From: Afifella marina DSM 2698 | GTDB taxonomy: Bacteria; Pseudomonadota; Alphaproteobacteria; Rhizobiales; Afifellaceae | Direction: 5' to 3' | Assembly: GCF_900102695.1 (NCBI RefSeq) | Contig: NZ_FMVW01000001.1 | Location: forward strand, 682,001 to 746,000 | DNA: 64,000 nt | In this document: in pieces, positions 33,713 through 42,059 of the stretch | Layout: every line of letters starts with the position of its first letter | How positions within the stretch are numbered: position 1 is the stretch's first letter | Program-made: the position numbers and the translations under genes | The notes under the pieces: generated by a model | Database searches by the model: none | What the model was told of the DNA's origin: nothing | Seen by the model: only the letters and a program-made list of their open reading frames with translations

Positions 33713-34209
33713 AACGCTTCTTGATTGCGCTTGCTCTTACGGCGCTGCTCCTTCCCGCAGGAGGGGCGCTGCAAAGTGGCGGCAGCTTCGACTTCGTCTC
33801 GCAGGCCTGGGCGGTCGATCCCGACGAGATGCTGAAGGATCCGAAGCTGGAGGCGCGCGCGCGCGACCTTTCGGAACATCTGCGCTGCCTCGTCTGTCAG
33901 AATGAATCGATCGACGATTCCAACGCTGATCTCGCCAAGGATCTGCGCGTTCTCGTGCGCGAGCGCATCAAGGCCGGCGACACCGACGAACAGGTGAAGA
34001 AGTTTCTGGTCGACCGCTACGGCGAGTTCGTCTTGTTGCGCCCCGTCTTCGACTGGAAGAACCTGCTCTTGTGGGCGGCGCCGGTGATCGTGCTTCTGAT
34101 CGGCGGCATCGCGCTCTTCATGCGCTTCCGCGGAACGGGCGCCCTGTCGGAATCGAAGCTTTCCGCCTCCGAGGAGCGGGCGCTCGCCGATATTTTGAAG
34201 AAGTACTAG
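33709..34209 (+). CDS. ccmH: Cytochrome c maturation thioredoxin-like protein CcmH (CycL)
   Basis: A 166-residue thiol oxidoreductase that reduces apocytochrome c cysteines. It has a signal peptide, the LRCLVCQNESIDDSNADLAK motif with the redox LRCxxC pair, and a C-terminal transmembrane helix (LLLWAAPVIVLLIGGIALFM). GTG start within an overlap with ccmF. In S. meliloti degP follows directly; here a 4-kb glycosylation cassette intervenes. Confidence 0.96.
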   Translation: MKRFLIALALTALLLPAGGALQSGGSFDFVSQAWAVDPDEMLKDPKLEARARDLSEHLRCLVCQNESIDDSNADLAKDLRVLVRERIKAGDTDEQVKKFLVDRYGEFVLLRPVFDWKNLLLWAAPVIVLLIGGIALFMRFRGTGALSESKLSASEERALADILKKY

Positions 34210-34421
34210 CGCCGTCGTACCTCCATCGTCCGGGAAAGAGCCGATAGGCTTCGGGCGGTCTTTGCTTTGCGGCAGGTGTGGCCCGCGGGTCGCAGGGCGC
34301 CTTGAAAGCTCAAAGCTTGCAGCCGCAGCCGCAGCAAGGGCGGCCGCCGCCTTGCCGGAAGATCGCGGATCGATCAGAAGAGCGATCGATTCCCGTGTTT
34401 CGCCAGCCACAACGGGCCCCC

Positions 34422-35399
34422 ATGACCAAGCCCTGCCTCAGTCTCGTCATCCCGATGCATAACGAGGAAGAGTGCCTGGACGGCCTCTTTCGACGTCTTG
34501 AAGCCGTGTTGGGCGAGCTTGGCATCTCCTACGAAATCGTCTGCGTCGACGATGGCAGCCGCGACCGGACGCTGGCGGCCCTGATCGAGCGCCAGAAACA
34601 CGCACCTTATCTGCGGGTGATCGACCTCTCGCGCAATTTCGGCAAGGAGGCGGCGCTGACCGCAGGCCTCGACGCCTCGCGCGGCGAATGCGTGGTTCCG
34701 CTCGATGCGGATCTGCAGGACCCGCCGGAGCTCATCGGCCGAATGCTGGAGAAGTGGCGCGAGGGCTACGAGGTCGTCAATGCCGTGCGCTCCGAGCGCC
34801 AGACCGATACGCCGATGAAGCGGTGGACGGCGGGTCTGTTCTATTGGTCGGCGAACAAGCTCTCGGAAATCGAAATCCCGCCGAATGTCGGCGATTTCCG
34901 CCTCATGGACCGCAAAGTGGTCGATGCCATTTGCGCGCTGCCGGAGCGCAGCCGTTTCAACAAGGGGCTGTTCGCCTGGGTCGGTTTCCGCCAGACCAGC
35001 ATCGAATATTCCCGCGAGGCGCGCTTTGCCGGCGAGACCAAGTGGAAATACTGGCGGCTGTGGAATTTTGCTCTCGACGGCATCACCTCCTTCAGCTCGG
35101 TCCCGTTGCGCATCTGGAGCTATCTCGGTGGGGCGATCGCGGGACTTGCGATCGTCTATGCCATCGTCATCATCGTGCGCACGCTGCTCTTCGGCCGTGA
35201 CGTGCCGGGCTATCCGTCCCTCATCGTCGCCATCATGTTCTTCAATGGCCTCACCATGCTGAGCCTCGGCGCGATCGGCGAATATCTCTCGCGCATCTTC
35301 ATCGAGGCGAAGCAGCGCCCGCTCTACATCGTCCGAAAGATCCATGAGCCGGATGCCCACGCCGAAGAGGCGACGCGGCAGAGCGAGGTCGAGGCGTGA
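34422..35399 (+). CDS. GT2 polyprenyl-phosphate glycosyltransferase (GtrB/DPM1-like)
   Basis: A 325-residue membrane glycosyltransferase that moves a sugar from a nucleotide donor to undecaprenyl phosphate. N-terminal GT-A motifs: LSLVIPMHNEEECLDGLF, IVCVDDGSRDRTL, FGKEAALTAGLDASRGECVV and the DADLQDPPE metal-binding motif. Two C-terminal transmembrane helices (GGAIAGLAIVYAIVIIVRTL; ALIVAIMFF-type segment ending in GAIGEYLSRIF) are typical of GtrB. It overlaps the next gene by GTGA. With the polytopic and GtrA proteins downstream it forms a Gtr-like cassette that modifies a surface glycan. Confidence 0.9.
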   Translation: MTKPCLSLVIPMHNEEECLDGLFRRLEAVLGELGISYEIVCVDDGSRDRTLAALIERQKHAPYLRVIDLSRNFGKEAALTAGLDASRGECVVPLDADLQDPPELIGRMLEKWREGYEVVNAVRSERQTDTPMKRWTAGLFYWSANKLSEIEIPPNVGDFRLMDRKVVDAICALPERSRFNKGLFAWVGFRQTSIEYSREARFAGETKWKYWRLWNFALDGITSFSSVPLRIWSYLGGAIAGLAIVYAIVIIVRTLLFGRDVPGYPSLIVAIMFFNGLTMLSLGAIGEYLSRIFIEAKQRPLYIVRKIHEPDAHAEEATRQSEVEA

Positions 35400-37507
35400 C
35401 GGCTCGTCTCCGCGCCCCGGCGGCGCTTTTCCTCCTCCTTTGCATCCTGTCGGTGGGGGTCGCCTTCGCCTGGGCCAAATCGATCTATTCGTTTCAGTTC
35501 GGCGATCAGGCGCTGTTTCACAATTTCGCACGCTGGATCAACCACGGCGAAATCTACATTCGCGACTTCATCCATTTCCGCACGCCGGGCTCGTATTATT
35601 ATCTGGCGCTGGGGCAGCGGCTTTTCGGCGAGACCTTTCGCGCCACGTCGTTTTCGATCCTGCTGGAACCCTATCTGTTCCAGATTGCTGCGAGTTTCGC
35701 TCTGGCCATTGCCGCCACGCGCGCCCTTCTCGGGCGCGCATCCTTCGCGATCGCGGTTTTCGTTGCCGCAACCTTCCTCTTCCTGACGCCGATCTTTCAA
35801 CTGCGCACGGCCATCCCGGCGCTGGCGCTTGCCGCCTATCTCATGACGATGGGTGGAACGACGCCGCGTGCGGATCGGGCTTGGAGCCTCGCCGCCGGCG
35901 TCCTTCTCGGCCTCACCTATTGGGTCGGCCAGGAAGTCTTCATTCTTCTCGCCTGGGTGATCTTCTGGGTCGAGCTCGCCGCGCGCAAGGAGCCCTTCCG
36001 AGAGCGGCTCGTGCGGCTTGTCTGGATCGCCGGCAGTAGTTTTGCGGTCCTGGCGGCAGGGATCGGAGCGCTGGCGCTGCAAGGTATGCCGGTCGGGGAA
36101 TATCTCTATTACACCTCGATCTATGCGCTCTTCATCCAGCCTGTCGGGATGGACCTGCCGTTCCCGCCCTTCGCGATCGAGAATTTCGTCTATTACATCT
36201 TCTTCCTCGAGATCGCGCTGATCGGAGCTCTGTTCGTCTTAAGCGGCGTCTTCGCCGAGCCCGCTTCTATCGCGTTCATGAGCTACGCCATCTTGCGGAT
36301 GGTCTCCGCCCTCGGGCGCTCCGATTACCTCCATCTCGTCTTTTCGATCTCCGAACTCGTCGTCCTGACGCCGATCGCCATCGCCATGATCTGGGCGAGG
36401 CGGGGCGAGGTGGCTCGCGCGATCGATTGGCGCTCGCCGCGGCGCCTCGCCGAGGCTCTCGTCGTTGCGCTTGCGATCCTCACGCTTTTCGCTGCCGCGA
36501 TCTGGACCTCGTCGATGGTTCTGCTTCTGGCGCCGCCGCTTCTGTGCCTCGGCACATGGCTGCAAGGCTCGCCGGCGCCCGCGCGGGATCGGGCAGCCTC
36601 GGCCCTGACGAACCTCGCCGCCGGGGTGATCGGATTGGGCGCGATGGTTGCGGTCTTCTATCCGAATTCGACGGCGGCCTTTCGCTTCGGCACGGACGCG
36701 CTCTTTTACTCCGTGCCGTCGCGCCCGCTCATCGGCGGTGTTCAGTTTCGTCCGGATCAGGATCAGGAACTGAGGGGTGTCGAGGCCTTCTTCGAGGAGC
36801 ATCGCCCTCAGCGCATTTTCAGCTACCCGATCCGGCCGGTCTATTATGCCTTCGCGGCGGAGCACGCGACGCGGCTCACCTATCTCGAGCCGCAGACGAC
36901 GGACGCGGAAGTCGCCGGCCTGATCAGCGATCTCGAGATCGCGCCCGCCGATGCGATCGTGCAGGATGTCGGCCAGATGCTGCGGGCGAGGCCCGTGCTT
37001 TATCCGCTCGCCGACTATATCGCCTCCAATTACCGCACCGTGCGTTTCAACCGAGAGGGCAGGCTCCTGGAGCTCCGTCTGCTGCGCGATGAGGTGCGCC
37101 CCACGATGCGTTTGATGGACCGCTATCGTCAGCTCGCCGGAGAGAATCGCGGCCGGGTCGGCTTTCGGGCGATCGATGGCGCCGGAGCTGGTGCTGCGGC
37201 CGGCGATGGCGAAGATGACGCGCGACTGGTTTTGAACGCCAAGGGGCGGATTTCTCATCGCCTAGCGGTCGCCGACGACTGGGTCTTCACGACAGCGCTT
37301 CTGGAATGTCCGGACTGCGCCCGCGAGGCGGACGTGGAGCTCATGCGCGGCGAGAACGTGACGCGGATGCGCCTTGTCGCCGGGGCGGCGGCGGATTCAA
37401 TCCCGATGCCCGCGGGCACGGGGCCGGTGACGGTGATCTTTCAGCCAAGCGCCGAGGGCAAGACCGCGGCCTGGATCGATCCTCGCTTCGAAGGACCGGC
37501 GCGGTGA
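35396..37507 (+). CDS. Large polytopic membrane protein, probable glycosyltransferase of the Gtr-like cassette
   Basis: A 703-residue protein with about ten predicted transmembrane helices over residues 1-420 and a soluble C-terminal region of about 270 residues. The N-terminal loop holds FGDQALFHNFARWINHGEIY and IRDFIHFRTPGSYYYLALGQ, resembling the acidic first periplasmic loop of GT-C (GT39/GtrC-like) glycosyltransferases, with Asp in FGDQ as possible catalytic residue. Position between a GtrB-like and a GtrA protein supports a role as the enzyme that transfers sugar from the lipid carrier to its acceptor. GTG start overlapping the upstream stop. No close family recognised. Confidence 0.75.
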   Translation: MTARLRAPAALFLLLCILSVGVAFAWAKSIYSFQFGDQALFHNFARWINHGEIYIRDFIHFRTPGSYYYLALGQRLFGETFRATSFSILLEPYLFQIAASFALAIAATRALLGRASFAIAVFVAATFLFLTPIFQLRTAIPALALAAYLMTMGGTTPRADRAWSLAAGVLLGLTYWVGQEVFILLAWVIFWVELAARKEPFRERLVRLVWIAGSSFAVLAAGIGALALQGMPVGEYLYYTSIYALFIQPVGMDLPFPPFAIENFVYYIFFLEIALIGALFVLSGVFAEPASIAFMSYAILRMVSALGRSDYLHLVFSISELVVLTPIAIAMIWARRGEVARAIDWRSPRRLAEALVVALAILTLFAAAIWTSSMVLLLAPPLLCLGTWLQGSPAPARDRAASALTNLAAGVIGLGAMVAVFYPNSTAAFRFGTDALFYSVPSRPLIGGVQFRPDQDQELRGVEAFFEEHRPQRIFSYPIRPVYYAFAAEHATRLTYLEPQTTDAEVAGLISDLEIAPADAIVQDVGQMLRARPVLYPLADYIASNYRTVRFNREGRLLELRLLRDEVRPTMRLMDRYRQLAGENRGRVGFRAIDGAGAGAAAGDGEDDARLVLNAKGRISHRLAVADDWVFTTALLECPDCAREADVELMRGENVTRMRLVAGAAADSIPMPAGTGPVTVIFQPSAEGKTAAWIDPRFEGPAR

Positions 37508-37523
37508 TGGCGGGGCGGGGCGC

Positions 37524-37961
37524 GTGAAGAGATTGCAGCCGCGCCTCGATGCGCTTGTCGCGCGTCTGCCGCTGACGGCCGTCCAATATCTGAAGTTCGG
37601 CATCGTCGGCGGCCTGGCGACGGCCTTTCACAGCGTCCTCTTCGTCCTCTTCATCGAGGTGTTCGGTGCCGAGCCGATGCTCGCCAATACGCTCGCCTTC
37701 GCTTGCGCCGTCATCGTCTCCTATCTCGGCAATTACCGCTGGACCTTCGGTGCGACGCGCCGGAGCTGGGCGAGTTTTCTGAAATTCGCCGTCGTCAGTC
37801 TGATCGGCTTTGCCCTTAATAGCCTGGCGATCTTCATCATCGTCGAGGCGATGGCGCTGTCTTATCTCTGGGTGCTGCCGTTCATGGTCGGGGTCGTGCC
37901 GATCGTGGTCTTCGCGCTCAATCGCGGCTGGACGTTCGGCGAGACGCGGCGCGTGGGCTGA
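37524..37961 (+). CDS. GtrA family membrane protein
   Basis: A 145-residue GtrA/DPMS-flippase type protein with four transmembrane helices: QYLKFGIVGGLATAFHSVLF, LANTLAFACAVIVSYLGNYR (the conserved NYRWTF follows), FLKFAVVSLIGFALNSLAIF and VLPFMVGVVPIVVFALNRGW. The family is thought to flip undecaprenyl-linked sugars across the inner membrane. It is the third gene of the cassette, 16 bases after the large membrane protein; GTG start. Confidence 0.88.
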   Translation: MKRLQPRLDALVARLPLTAVQYLKFGIVGGLATAFHSVLFVLFIEVFGAEPMLANTLAFACAVIVSYLGNYRWTFGATRRSWASFLKFAVVSLIGFALNSLAIFIIVEAMALSYLWVLPFMVGVVPIVVFALNRGWTFGETRRVG

Positions 37962-38140
37962 AGCGCAAGGCGGCCCGGGCGATGCGGGCGCGCAAGCTGC
38001 GGCGCGGGATGCGGATCCCGGCAGATCTTCTTCGGATTACCAAGTTTTAATTCCAAGGTCACTGCGCGGTAAGCCGTGCTCTCCTATCTGTGAGCGTGCA
38101 GCAGGACCTCATTGCCCCTGTCCCCCTGCTGCGGCCTCCA

Positions 38141-38172
38141 GTCCGCTCCGCGCGCCCCCCCGCGGAGCGGAC
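38141..38172 (+). promoter_or_regulatory. Strong hairpin in the degP leader
   Basis: GTCCGCTCCGCG (38141-38152) pairs perfectly with CGCGGAGCGGAC (38161-38172) over an 8-base C-rich loop, 30 bases before the degP start and without a following T-run. It may end the upstream transcript or act as a structured leader of degP. Confidence 0.5.
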
Positions 38173-38202
38173 AACGAGTTAACGCCCTGGAGAACGAGCA
38201 AT

Positions 38203-39738
38203 ATGACGAACAACAAGAACCGCGTTTCGACACTTGGAAAGTTCCGGAATGCGCTTCTCGCCAGCGCTGTGACGCTTGGCGTAGCGGGTGTGGCTGCCTC
38301 AGGCGCCATCCTGTCCGACACGCAGCCGGTCCGCGCCGAGCAGGTGCAGGTTCAAAATCAAGGTCCGGCCGATTTCACCGATCTCGTGGAGAAGGTGAAG
38401 CCCGCCGTCGTGAGCGTGCGGGTGAAATCCGAAGTCAATCCGGTGACCTTCCAAGGCGATGGTCGTGGCTTTTCCATGCCGGATCTGCCTGACGACAATC
38501 CCTTGAACGAATTCTTCAAGCGCTTCGGCCCGCGTGGCTTCGATTTCGACAACAACGACCGCGGCCGCAGCCCCCACCATCGCAATCATCCGCGCTTTGG
38601 CATGAGCCAGGGTTCCGGCTTCTTCATTTCGCAGGACGGTTACATCGTCACCAACGATCATGTCGTCGAGGATGGCTCCGAAGTGACCGTGGTGATGGAG
38701 GACGGCAAGGAACTGCCGGCCAAGGTCGTGGGCGTCGATGAACGCACCGACCTCGCCCTCCTCAAGGTCGACGGCGACAATTACACCTATGTGAACCTGT
38801 CCAAGGATGCGCCGAAGATCGGCCAGTGGGTCGTCGCAGTCGGCAATCCGTTCGGGCTTGGCGGCACCGTGACGGCGGGCATCGTCTCCGCCGACGGACG
38901 TGACATCGGCGCCGGCCCCTATGACGATTTCATTCAGATCGACGCGCCGGTGAACCGCGGCAATTCCGGTGGCCCGACCTTCAACATGAAGGGTGAGGTC
39001 GTCGGCGTGAACACGGCGATCTTCTCGCCCTCCGGCGGCAATGTCGGCATCGCCTTCGCCATTCCGGCGAATGTCGTGACCGACGTCGTCTCCGAGCTGC
39101 GCAAGGACGGTTCGGTGACGCGCGGCTGGCTCGGCGTGCAGATCCAGCCGGTGACGGAAGACATCGCCGAAGGTCTCGGCATTTCCTCCACGACCGGTGC
39201 CCTGGTCGCGGACCCGCAGGACGGCGGTCCTGCGAAACAGGCCGGCATCCAGGCCGGCGACATCATCACGCAAGTCGACGGCAACAAGGTCGAAGGCCCG
39301 CGTGAACTCGCCCGCATGATCGCCGCCTATGATCCCGATACCAAGGTGGAGCTGACGGTTCTGCGCGACGGTCGCGAACGCACGATCGACGTGGAGCTCG
39401 GCAAGCTCGGCAAGCAGACGGCGTCTGCCGACAGCCAGGACAGCGGCGACCAGGCCGCGCCGACGAGCCTTGAAGGCCTCGGTCTTGCGGTCGAGCCCAA
39501 CCAGGACGGCGACGGCGTCATGGTTATAGGCGTCGACAGAGGCTCGGCGGCCGATCAGAAAGGCTTCGAGGAAGGCGACGTGATCGTGCGCGCCGGCGGT
39601 AAGGCCGTGCGCGACGGCTCCGATCTCGAGAACCAGATTGCTGCGGTGAAAGAGCAGGGCCGCAAGGCGGTGCTCATGCAGGTCCAGCGCAACGGCAATT
39701 CGCGCTTCGTGGCTCTGCCGACCGACGACCAGGGCTGA
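38203..39738 (+). CDS. degP: Periplasmic serine protease DegP (HtrA/DO family)
   Basis: A 511-residue envelope quality-control protease and chaperone. It has a signal peptide (to about residue 46), then a trypsin-like domain with the triad H153 (TNDHVV), D183 (RTDLALLKV) and S255 (GNSGGP), and two PDZ domains (about 285-380, GWLGVQIQPVTEDIAEGLGI; and about 415-500, GDGVMVIGVDRGSAADQKGF). GGAG precedes ATG 38203. Two hairpins follow. It lies before a two-component pair that may respond to envelope stress, although separated by a strong palindrome. Confidence 0.96.
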   Translation: MTNNKNRVSTLGKFRNALLASAVTLGVAGVAASGAILSDTQPVRAEQVQVQNQGPADFTDLVEKVKPAVVSVRVKSEVNPVTFQGDGRGFSMPDLPDDNPLNEFFKRFGPRGFDFDNNDRGRSPHHRNHPRFGMSQGSGFFISQDGYIVTNDHVVEDGSEVTVVMEDGKELPAKVVGVDERTDLALLKVDGDNYTYVNLSKDAPKIGQWVVAVGNPFGLGGTVTAGIVSADGRDIGAGPYDDFIQIDAPVNRGNSGGPTFNMKGEVVGVNTAIFSPSGGNVGIAFAIPANVVTDVVSELRKDGSVTRGWLGVQIQPVTEDIAEGLGISSTTGALVADPQDGGPAKQAGIQAGDIITQVDGNKVEGPRELARMIAAYDPDTKVELTVLRDGRERTIDVELGKLGKQTASADSQDSGDQAAPTSLEGLGLAVEPNQDGDGVMVIGVDRGSAADQKGFEEGDVIVRAGGKAVRDGSDLENQIAAVKEQGRKAVLMQVQRNGNSRFVALPTDDQG

Positions 39739-39748
39739 CGATAAGAAG

Positions 39749-39770
39749 CGGGGCCTCCTCTCCGGCCCCG
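39749..39770 (+). terminator. Hairpin after degP
   Basis: CGGGGCC (39749-39755) and GGCCCCG (39764-39770) form a 7-bp stem with an 8-base loop, 11 bases after the degP stop. No proper T-run. Confidence 0.5.
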
Positions 39771-39824
39771 ACTTCAGAAACGGCCTTTCGGCGGTTAAAG
39801 TCGCCCCCACCGCCGGCCGTCCGG

Positions 39825-39853
39825 AACGGCGGATCGCTGAGCGATCCGCCGTT
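39825..39853. repeat. 29-bp perfect palindrome between degP and the response regulator
   Basis: AACGGCGGATCGCT (39825-39838) is followed after one base by its exact reverse complement (39840-39853). As RNA it gives a stem of about 12 bp with a short loop, followed by TTTCGCG. It could be a second terminator, or an operator for the regulator encoded 46 bases downstream. Confidence 0.6.
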
Positions 39854-39898
39854 TCGCGTCTCAGCCCCACCAAGGAGACGGAAAGGAAGCTCCCTCTC

Positions 39899-40576
39899 AT
39901 GCGTATTCTCGTCATTGAAGACGATCAGGAAACGGCCGCCTATCTCGTCAAGGCGCTGAGCGAGGCCGGCCATGTCGCCGACCATGCAAGCGACGGCGAC
40001 GAAGGCTATGCCATGGCCTCGCACGAGAATTACGACGTGCTCGTGGTCGACCGGATGCTGCCGAAGCGCGACGGGCTCTCCGTGATTTCGGAACTGCGGG
40101 AGGAGGAAAACCGCACGCCCGTGCTGATCCTGTCGGCACTCGGCCAGGTCGACGATCGGGTGAAGGGGCTGCGCTCCGGCGGCGACGATTATCTTGCCAA
40201 GCCTTATGCGTTTTCCGAGCTTCTGGCGCGCATCGAGGTGCTGGCGCGGCGCAACACGCCGAACGAGGCGGAAACCCGCTACCGGGTCGCCGATCTCGAG
40301 CTCGACCGTCTGGCACGCACGGTAACACGCGGCGGCGAGACGATCCTCCTGCAGCCGCGCGAATTCCGGCTTCTGGAATATCTGATGAAGAATGCCGGCA
40401 CGGTCGTCACCCGCACCATGCTCCTGGAGAATGTCTGGGATTATCACTTCGACCCCCAGACCAATGTGATCGACGTGCACATGTCGCGCCTGCGCGGCAA
40501 GATCGACAAGAACTTCGAAAAGCAGCTCCTGCACACCGTGCGCGGCGCCGGCTACGTCATCCGCGACGATGGCTAA
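39899..40576 (+). CDS. OmpR-family response regulator
   Basis: A 225-residue response regulator: receiver domain with EDDQE acidic pocket, phosphoacceptor Asp in VLVVDRMLPKRDGL, Ser/Thr in LILSALGQVDDR, Lys in YLAKPYAFSELLAR; then a winged helix (LLQPREFRLLEYLMKNAGTV; DVHMSRLRGKIDKNF). Overlaps the kinase gene by eight bases. This pair follows degP and precedes glnE in rhizobia as well; its stimulus is not established from sequence. The 29-bp palindrome upstream might be its operator. Confidence 0.92.
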   Translation: MRILVIEDDQETAAYLVKALSEAGHVADHASDGDEGYAMASHENYDVLVVDRMLPKRDGLSVISELREEENRTPVLILSALGQVDDRVKGLRSGGDDYLAKPYAFSELLARIEVLARRNTPNEAETRYRVADLELDRLARTVTRGGETILLQPREFRLLEYLMKNAGTVVTRTMLLENVWDYHFDPQTNVIDVHMSRLRGKIDKNFEKQLLHTVRGAGYVIRDDG

Positions 40577-42059
40577 AGGGTCTCCCGCGGGCAAGGCCGG
40601 CGGCCGGCTGCGCCTCTTGCGCACCACGGCCTTCAAGCTCGCCGCCGTTTATCTCGCCGTCTTCACGATCTTCGCCGCCTTCCTGATCTTCTACATCGCC
40701 AAGAACACCACGCAGCTGTTGACGACGCAGCTCGCCGAGGCGGTGGATCAGGAAACGCGCGAGCTGGCCCGCCAATACGAAGTCGGGGGCTTGAGCCGTG
40801 TCGCCCGCATCATCGACCGACACAGCCGCCAGCCGGGCGCGAGCCTCTATCTCGTCACCGATCCGAATGGAGACATCATCGTCGGCAATGTCGCCGCGGT
40901 GCCGCCGGAAGTGCTGGCGCGCCCGGATTCCGACCTCCATCCGATCCCCTATCGCCGGCTGGAAGAGGATACGAGCGCCGACCATGTGGCGCTGGTGCGC
41001 GTCTTCGCGCTGCCCGGCGGGTTCCGGCTTCTCGTCGGCCGCGACATCGGCGAGCGACAGCGTTTCGTGGCGATCATCCGCCAGGCGCTGATCCTGACTG
41101 TCGGGCTGATGGTGGTGCTCGGGCTCGCGAGCTGGCTGTTCGTGTCGCGACGCGTCCTGAAACGCATCGATTCCATCTCCGCGACGAGCCGTCAGATCAT
41201 GACCGGCGATCTGTCAGGGCGTCTGGAAGTGACGGGGACGGGCGATGAATTCGACCGTCTGGCGCTCAGCCTCAACACCATGCTGGCCCGCATCGAAGCC
41301 TTGATGATCGGGCTGAAACAGGTCTCCGACAACATCGCTCACGACCTCAAGACGCCGCTGACGCGCATGCGCAACCGCGTCGAGGCGGCGCTGGCGCATC
41401 CCGATGACGGCGGCCGTGAGGCGCTGGTGACGACGCTCGAAGACGCCGACCAGCTGATCAGAACCTTCAATGCTCTGCTGATGATTGCGCGCACCGAGGC
41501 AGGTTCTTCGGGGCTCGCCTTCGGCGAGATCGACGGCAGCGCCGTCGTCGCCGACGTGGTGGAGCTTTATGAGCCGCTCGCCGAGGATGCCGGCGTTTCG
41601 CTGAGCGCCGATCTGCCGGATGAGCCGGTGATGCTCTACGGCAATCGCGAGCTTTTGAGCCAGGCTCTCGCAAACCTCGTCGACAACGCCGTCAAGCATG
41701 CCGGCGAGGTGGTGGAGGATGCGCATGTGACGATCGAGCTGACGCGCGTGAAGGAGGGCGTCGAGCTTTCCGTCGCCGACAACGGGCCGGGCATTCCCGA
41801 AGCCGACCGCCCGCGCGTCATCGAGCGCTTCGTGCGTCTCGACGAAAGCCGCACGCGCCCGGGCTTCGGCCTGGGCCTCGCCCTCGTTGCGGCCGTGACC
41901 AAACTGCATCATGGCGAGCTGAGGTTGGAAGATGCCGCGCCAGGCCTTAGAGCTGTACTGGCCCTGCCCAACGAAAGAGCGCTCACCGATGATGCAAAAA
42001 GCTCTGAGGCAAAGGATCAAGCCGCTGCCGCCGTCTCCGGAGGCGGAAAAGGCGCTTGA
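40569..42059 (+). CDS. Membrane sensor histidine kinase
   Basis: A 496-residue kinase paired with the upstream regulator. TM1 (LAAVYLAVFTIFAAFLIFYI) and TM2 (ALILTVGLMVVLGLASWLFV) bracket a periplasmic sensor of about 130 residues; HAMP follows (RRVLKRIDSISATSRQIMTG). The H-box is SDNIAHDLKTPLTRMRNR, the N-box LANLVDNAVKHAG and the G-boxes DNGPGIPE and GFGLGLAL. The last 71 bases overlap the N-terminal codons of glnE, which is long for neighbouring genes. Confidence 0.92.
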   Translation: MAKGSPAGKAGGRLRLLRTTAFKLAAVYLAVFTIFAAFLIFYIAKNTTQLLTTQLAEAVDQETRELARQYEVGGLSRVARIIDRHSRQPGASLYLVTDPNGDIIVGNVAAVPPEVLARPDSDLHPIPYRRLEEDTSADHVALVRVFALPGGFRLLVGRDIGERQRFVAIIRQALILTVGLMVVLGLASWLFVSRRVLKRIDSISATSRQIMTGDLSGRLEVTGTGDEFDRLALSLNTMLARIEALMIGLKQVSDNIAHDLKTPLTRMRNRVEAALAHPDDGGREALVTTLEDADQLIRTFNALLMIARTEAGSSGLAFGEIDGSAVVADVVELYEPLAEDAGVSLSADLPDEPVMLYGNRELLSQALANLVDNAVKHAGEVVEDAHVTIELTRVKEGVELSVADNGPGIPEADRPRVIERFVRLDESRTRPGFGLGLALVAAVTKLHHGELRLEDAAPGLRAVLALPNERALTDDAKSSEAKDQAAAAVSGGGKGA

